Source: Pseudomonadota bacterium (GTDB lineage: Bacteria; Pseudomonadota; Gammaproteobacteria; Burkholderiales; Ferrovaceae). From it: a DNA stretch of 15,840 bases. Positions 13,311 through 15,840 of the stretch are shown in pieces. A program made the position numbers and the translations under genes. The notes beneath the pieces are model-generated. The model did not search any database. It saw nothing but the letters and a program-made list of their open reading frames with translations, and was not told the DNA's origin. The stretch covers positions 1-15,840 of the forward strand of contig JAJZEH010000002.1 in the NCBI GenBank assembly GCA_021805725.1, in the 5' to 3' direction. Positions within the stretch are counted from its first letter, which is position 1. Every line of letters starts with the position of its first letter.

Positions 13311-13795
13311 AACGCGGTGAGAAGGTCGTCCTGGCGCTGATGGCGGTAATGGTGGTGAGCGTCATGTTGCGCAACGTCTGGGTGAACAGCCACGATACCG
13401 AGAAGGATCGGGGCATTCCGTTTTACACCACCGCATCACCTGAATTGACAAGGCAGGCCTCCGAGCTTTATCGGCAACAGCAATGCCGTGAATGCCACTC
13501 GCTCTGGTCGGTGCGCAACATCATGGAGTCTGTTCCGGCCCCGGCACTCGATGGCATCGGGTCATTGCGCGACGAAGCATGGTTTTATCAGTACTTTTCG
13601 GCCCCCAATCCCCAGGCCATCCTGCCCAGTCGACTCAAACCCCAATACCGCATGCCTTCCTACGCAACGCTCACGGATGATGAGCGACATACCCTGGCCC
13701 GTTACATGGCCAGTCTCAAGGTTGAGGACTGGTACCTGGCGGACACCCGCAAGGCCGAATACGAAAAGCTCACCGGAAAAGAATATCACCCATGA
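13307..13795 (+). CDS. Membrane-anchored monoheme cytochrome c
   Basis: A 162-aa protein with an N-terminal helix at about 7-27 (uncleaved anchor or signal), one heme motif CRECH at 60-64, and a likely distal Met116 in YRMPSYATLTDDE. The last sequence is typical of class I cytochromes and resembles the C-terminal heme domain pattern of CcoO/CcoP-type proteins. It begins with an ATGA overlap on the previous gene and ends with one on the next, so it is part of a coupled operon. It could accept electrons from periplasmic carriers and pass them to the oxidase, replacing the missing CcoP hemes (inference). A long C-terminal extension of about 25 residues after the heme fold is lysine/glutamate-rich. 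Confidence 0.85.
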   Translation: MKRGEKVVLALMAVMVVSVMLRNVWVNSHDTEKDRGIPFYTTASPELTRQASELYRQQQCRECHSLWSVRNIMESVPAPALDGIGSLRDEAWFYQYFSAPNPQAILPSRLKPQYRMPSYATLTDDERHTLARYMASLKVEDWYLADTRKAEYEKLTGKEYHP

Positions 13796-14268
13796 AGCCC
13801 CCGGTTACTCAGGATAAAGGTCGCCTCACGCGTGGCGCCGCGGCCATCCTTCTGGCGATGGTGCTCAACCATCTGGGCGACCGGTTGCTGGGCGTCAACA
13901 TTGAGGTTTTCACGGGGATCTCGTATTTCAGCCCGTTGTGGATCGTGGATGTATTTCTGCTACCCATGACTTGTGGCATCCTGGTTTCCGTCATTTATGG
14001 CATGGGGGGCAAATGGTTGTGTTACTTCCCCCCCATGATCGTGAGGGCCATCAGTTACTATGAAGTCGCCAACATCACCGGGGTTCCGCAGGGGGCAGCC
14101 TTGATCCCACTGGGCTGGTGGGGTTTTTTCGTGATTCTGGTGGTTGAGTCGGCAGTGATCGGCGGTGTGCTGGGCGAAGTGATGATGAAACGAACCTACG
14201 GACGCCGTGCACGGCATTTGGTTTACAAGGACCGCGTTCCCGCCGACCAGAAAAAGCCGGGGGCCTGA
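13792..14268 (+). CDS. Unknown polytopic membrane protein
   Basis: A 158-aa protein with about four hydrophobic segments: roughly 17-38, 46-70, 73-90 (shorter) and 106-130. The C-terminus is basic (KRTYGRRARHLVYKDR) and probably cytoplasmic. I do not recognise it and see no cofactor motif. WFP-type surroundings (GGKWLCYFPPMIVRAISYYEV) and GWWGFFVILVVESAVIGG may be useful search anchors. The start ATG overlaps the upstream cytochrome stop (ATGA). A five-base gap separates it from the FGE-like gene. Linkage to the cytochrome suggests a membrane partner for it. Confidence 0.75.
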   Translation: MKPPVTQDKGRLTRGAAAILLAMVLNHLGDRLLGVNIEVFTGISYFSPLWIVDVFLLPMTCGILVSVIYGMGGKWLCYFPPMIVRAISYYEVANITGVPQGAALIPLGWWGFFVILVVESAVIGGVLGEVMMKRTYGRRARHLVYKDRVPADQKKPGA

Positions 14269-14273
14269 CGCCA

Positions 14274-15344
14274 GTGTTTTCAAGAACCACCAAACCGCTC
14301 TCACCACTTGAGCGGCAGCGACGCAAACGTTACCTCTATGCCACCTTCATCACCTGCATCGTCCTGGTGATGATTGGCAGCACGCTGCATGTGATCAAAC
14401 TGGGAGCTGGCCGCATGGAAGATATGCGCAGTCTCGCCACGTACGATCTCAAGGAAGAAAAAACCCGGGTACGGGCAGCCGGTGAGGATATCTCCCTGCA
14501 AGAGAGCCATGAAGCGGGGCATGCCAGTAATCGGGGTTACACGGTGGTGGAAGCCGAGCGCCTGCTTTCGAGGGAACAGTGGCAGGACCTGGATACCATG
14601 ATTACGATTCCTGCCGGCCCCTTTACCATGGGGACCAATCTCGACCGTGCCGACCTTCAGGATAAACCAGAGCACACCGTGACTCTGCCCACCTACTCCA
14701 TCGACAAGTATCTGGTGAGCAACGCGCAATATGCCCGCTTTGTTGCCGCAACCAAGCGTCGGCCACCGCTGAGCTGGAAGAATGGCCGCATTCCCCAGGG
14801 TGAGCTGCTGTATCCCGTCACCATGGTGACCTGGTACGATGCCAAGGCCTATGCAGAATGGGCGCACAAGCGCCTGCCCACAGAGGCCGAGTTTGAAAAG
14901 GCGGGGCGCGGCACGGATGCGAGGCGCTGGCCTTGGGGCAACAAGATGGAGCCGGACCGGGTCAATACCTACTACAACGTGGGTTCGGCCACCAACGTCA
15001 ATGCGCTACCCCGGGGTGCAAGCCCCTATGGCGTGATGGACCTGTCGGGGAATGTGGACGAATGGACGGCGGACGATTTTCTGCCCTATGAAGGCTCCAA
15101 GGCCCCCTATGGGCTTTTTCAGGGCAAGGTTTCTGTGGTTTCCAGTGCCGAGGACAGGGCACTGAAACTTTCCGAGCAGAAAACTGTGGACCGGCATTAC
15201 AAGGTACTGCGCGGGGGATCCTGGAAAGGCGACCCGTTTTCCACGTCGCTGTTCCATCGAAATTATGCATTTGCCAACTACGCTTCCGACTTCTATGGCT
15301 TTCGTTGCGCCAGCGATGTGAAGGAAAAATCCGCAAAACCATGA
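14274..15344 (+). CDS. Membrane-anchored FGE-sulfatase-fold (SUMF1/PvdO/NirV-like) protein, catalytic cysteines absent
   Basis: A 356-aa protein with a basic N-terminus, a transmembrane helix at about 20-42, a linker to about 105, and a formylglycine-generating-enzyme fold at 109-347. Clear FGE signatures are MITIPAGPFTMGT, VTMVTWYDAKAYAEWAHKRL, PTEAEFEKAGRG, GVMDLSGNVDEW, LRGGSWKGD and YGFRC. Active FGEs carry two catalytic cysteines shortly after GGSW. Here that stretch reads KGDPFSTSLFHRNYAF with no cysteine. The only cysteines are 28 (in the helix) and 345. It is therefore probably a non-catalytic, binding or assembly version, as with other FGE-fold proteins such as NirV. The GTG start is preceded by GGGGGC nine bases upstream, and no ATG exists before the helix. 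It overlaps the next gene by ATGA. Confidence 0.85.
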   Translation: MFSRTTKPLSPLERQRRKRYLYATFITCIVLVMIGSTLHVIKLGAGRMEDMRSLATYDLKEEKTRVRAAGEDISLQESHEAGHASNRGYTVVEAERLLSREQWQDLDTMITIPAGPFTMGTNLDRADLQDKPEHTVTLPTYSIDKYLVSNAQYARFVAATKRRPPLSWKNGRIPQGELLYPVTMVTWYDAKAYAEWAHKRLPTEAEFEKAGRGTDARRWPWGNKMEPDRVNTYYNVGSATNVNALPRGASPYGVMDLSGNVDEWTADDFLPYEGSKAPYGLFQGKVSVVSSAEDRALKLSEQKTVDRHYKVLRGGSWKGDPFSTSLFHRNYAFANYASDFYGFRCASDVKEKSAKP

Positions 15345-15736
15345 AACCGACATCGCTTTCTCCGGCGTTATTTCCTGTGTTGCTGCTGGTGGCAGGTCCC
15401 AGCGAGGCGCTGGACAGCTACCGCTACCTGCACGTCACCATCGATACGCCCTGGAGCATTTTCCTGTTCCTGCTGATCGGCATCTTTGCCCCTTTCATCC
15501 TGATGGCCGTGCTGGTATGGCGCCATTCCGGGAATAAACCCCCTGAAGCCGATGAGTCAGAAACCCTAAAGCCGATGAGTCAGGAAGCCAACCACCCGAG
15601 CAGCCCGAACCATGAACGCCTATTTCTGTCGCTGGCTACGGCATCTGACCGTGCTGTTGCTCTTGTCATTCAACCTGGCGCCACTGGTGCAGGCCGCCGA
15701 GGCGCCGCGAGACGTCAACGGGGTGCAGGTTCTTGA
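15341..15736 (+). CDS. Small exported single-helix protein with probable frameshifted C-terminus
   Basis: As it stands, a 131-aa frame. It has a signal peptide at 1-24 (core ending PSEAL), a short segment DSYRYLHVTIDTPW, a transmembrane helix at about 41-63, then a polar tail. The ATG at 15341 overlaps the previous stop. A 23-bp imperfect tandem duplication (15541-15586) lies in the tail. After it the frame runs 125 bases into the next gene and yields a low-complexity end (GAGRRGAARRQRGAGS). Removing one repeat copy gives a proline-rich tail ending in TGA at 15613-15615. That makes exactly the ATGA overlap used throughout this operon, and an 83-aa protein. I therefore think the duplication altered the original C-terminus. 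I do not recognise the family. Confidence 0.65.
   Translation: MKPTSLSPALFPVLLLVAGPSEALDSYRYLHVTIDTPWSIFLFLLIGIFAPFILMAVLVWRHSGNKPPEADESETLKPMSQEANHPSSPNHERLFLSLATASDRAVALVIQPGATGAGRRGAARRQRGAGS
15541..15586 (+). repeat. 23-bp imperfect tandem duplication
   Basis: Two adjacent 23-base copies (15541-15563 and 15564-15586) differ at two positions (G/A at base 5, A/G at base 21). The core AAGCCGATGAGTCAG is identical. The unit length is not divisible by three, so it shifts the reading frame of the surrounding gene. The mismatches show the duplication is older than the perfect 14-bp one in actF, or arose with errors. Confidence 0.9.
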
Positions 15737-15840
15737 GGCCTTTGACCGCCAGCAGGTTGATCGGGTGGATTCTGCTGCCGCAATTGGTGACAAGAAAAAG
15801 CATCTCGTGATGTTCCTGCTGGGTATTCCCCTTCTGATCC
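15612..15840 (+). CDS. Exported membrane protein, partial (runs off window)
   Basis: Seventy-six codons from ATG 15612 with no stop before the window ends. The frame has a signal peptide (hydrophobic core followed by PLVQA, cleavage before AEAPRD), a soluble stretch DVNGVQVLEAFDRQQVDRVD, and the start of a transmembrane helix after DKKKH. It overlaps the previous frame by 125 bases as written, but by only four (ATGA) if the upstream duplication is removed. I cannot assign a family. Confidence 0.7.
   Translation, partial: MNAYFCRWLRHLTVLLLLSFNLAPLVQAAEAPRDVNGVQVLEAFDRQQVDRVDSAAAIGDKKKHLVMFLLGIPLLI

Noticed and set aside
1..15840. CRISPR arrays, tRNA or rRNA genes, transposases or integrases
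   Set aside because: I saw no regularly spaced repeats, RNA gene signatures or mobile-element proteins. The only repeats are the two short tandem duplications and local hairpins.

Overview
The window is a respiratory-chain locus from a Gram-negative bacterium. It looks like a betaproteobacterial chemolithoautotroph of the iron- or sulfur-oxidiser type. This is inferred from the combination of a Tat-exported high-potential iron-sulfur protein, an Alternative Complex III operon, a C-family heme-copper oxidase and several c-type cytochromes. I cannot name a species from the sequence.

Layout. (1) Positions 1-299, minus strand: the start of a cytochrome c4-like protein that runs off the window. 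(2) Positions 300-712: a divergent intergenic region with a plausible promoter for the next gene. (3) Positions 713-1018: HiPIP, closed by a perfect 13-bp hairpin. (4) Positions 1337-8601: actA-actB1-actB2-actC-actD-actE-actF, an Alternative Complex III in which the usual ActB fusion is split into two overlapping genes. actF is broken by a perfect 14-bp tandem duplication. (5) Positions 8619-12628: a separate transcription unit with a near-consensus promoter, a structured leader ending in a run of ten G at the start codon, and a strong intrinsic terminator. It encodes a small two-helix protein, a 31-aa membrane microprotein, a divergent CcoN, a CcoO-like cytochrome with a large insertion, a cysteine-free protein resembling the CcoP N-terminus, and a 35-aa membrane microprotein. 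(6) Positions 12630-15840: a two-helix protein, a FixS/CcoS-like protein with a charged tail, a membrane-anchored monoheme cytochrome c, an unknown multi-helix protein, a membrane-anchored formylglycine-generating-enzyme fold without the catalytic cysteines, and two small exported/membrane proteins. Most of these are joined by 4-nt ATGA overlaps. A second, imperfect 23-bp tandem duplication appears to have shifted the frame of the penultimate gene.

How it fits together. ActC and ActF would oxidise quinol (or run in reverse). ActB carries Fe-S clusters, and ActA and ActE carry hemes that pass electrons to periplasmic carriers. HiPIP and the c4-like cytochrome are obvious carrier candidates. 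The CcoN/CcoO-like oxidase would reduce oxygen. It lacks a standard CcoP, so the cytochrome c at 13307 may supply the missing electron-entry heme. The conserved-looking but unrecognised membrane genes in blocks 5 and 6 are the best candidates for undescribed subunits or assembly factors.
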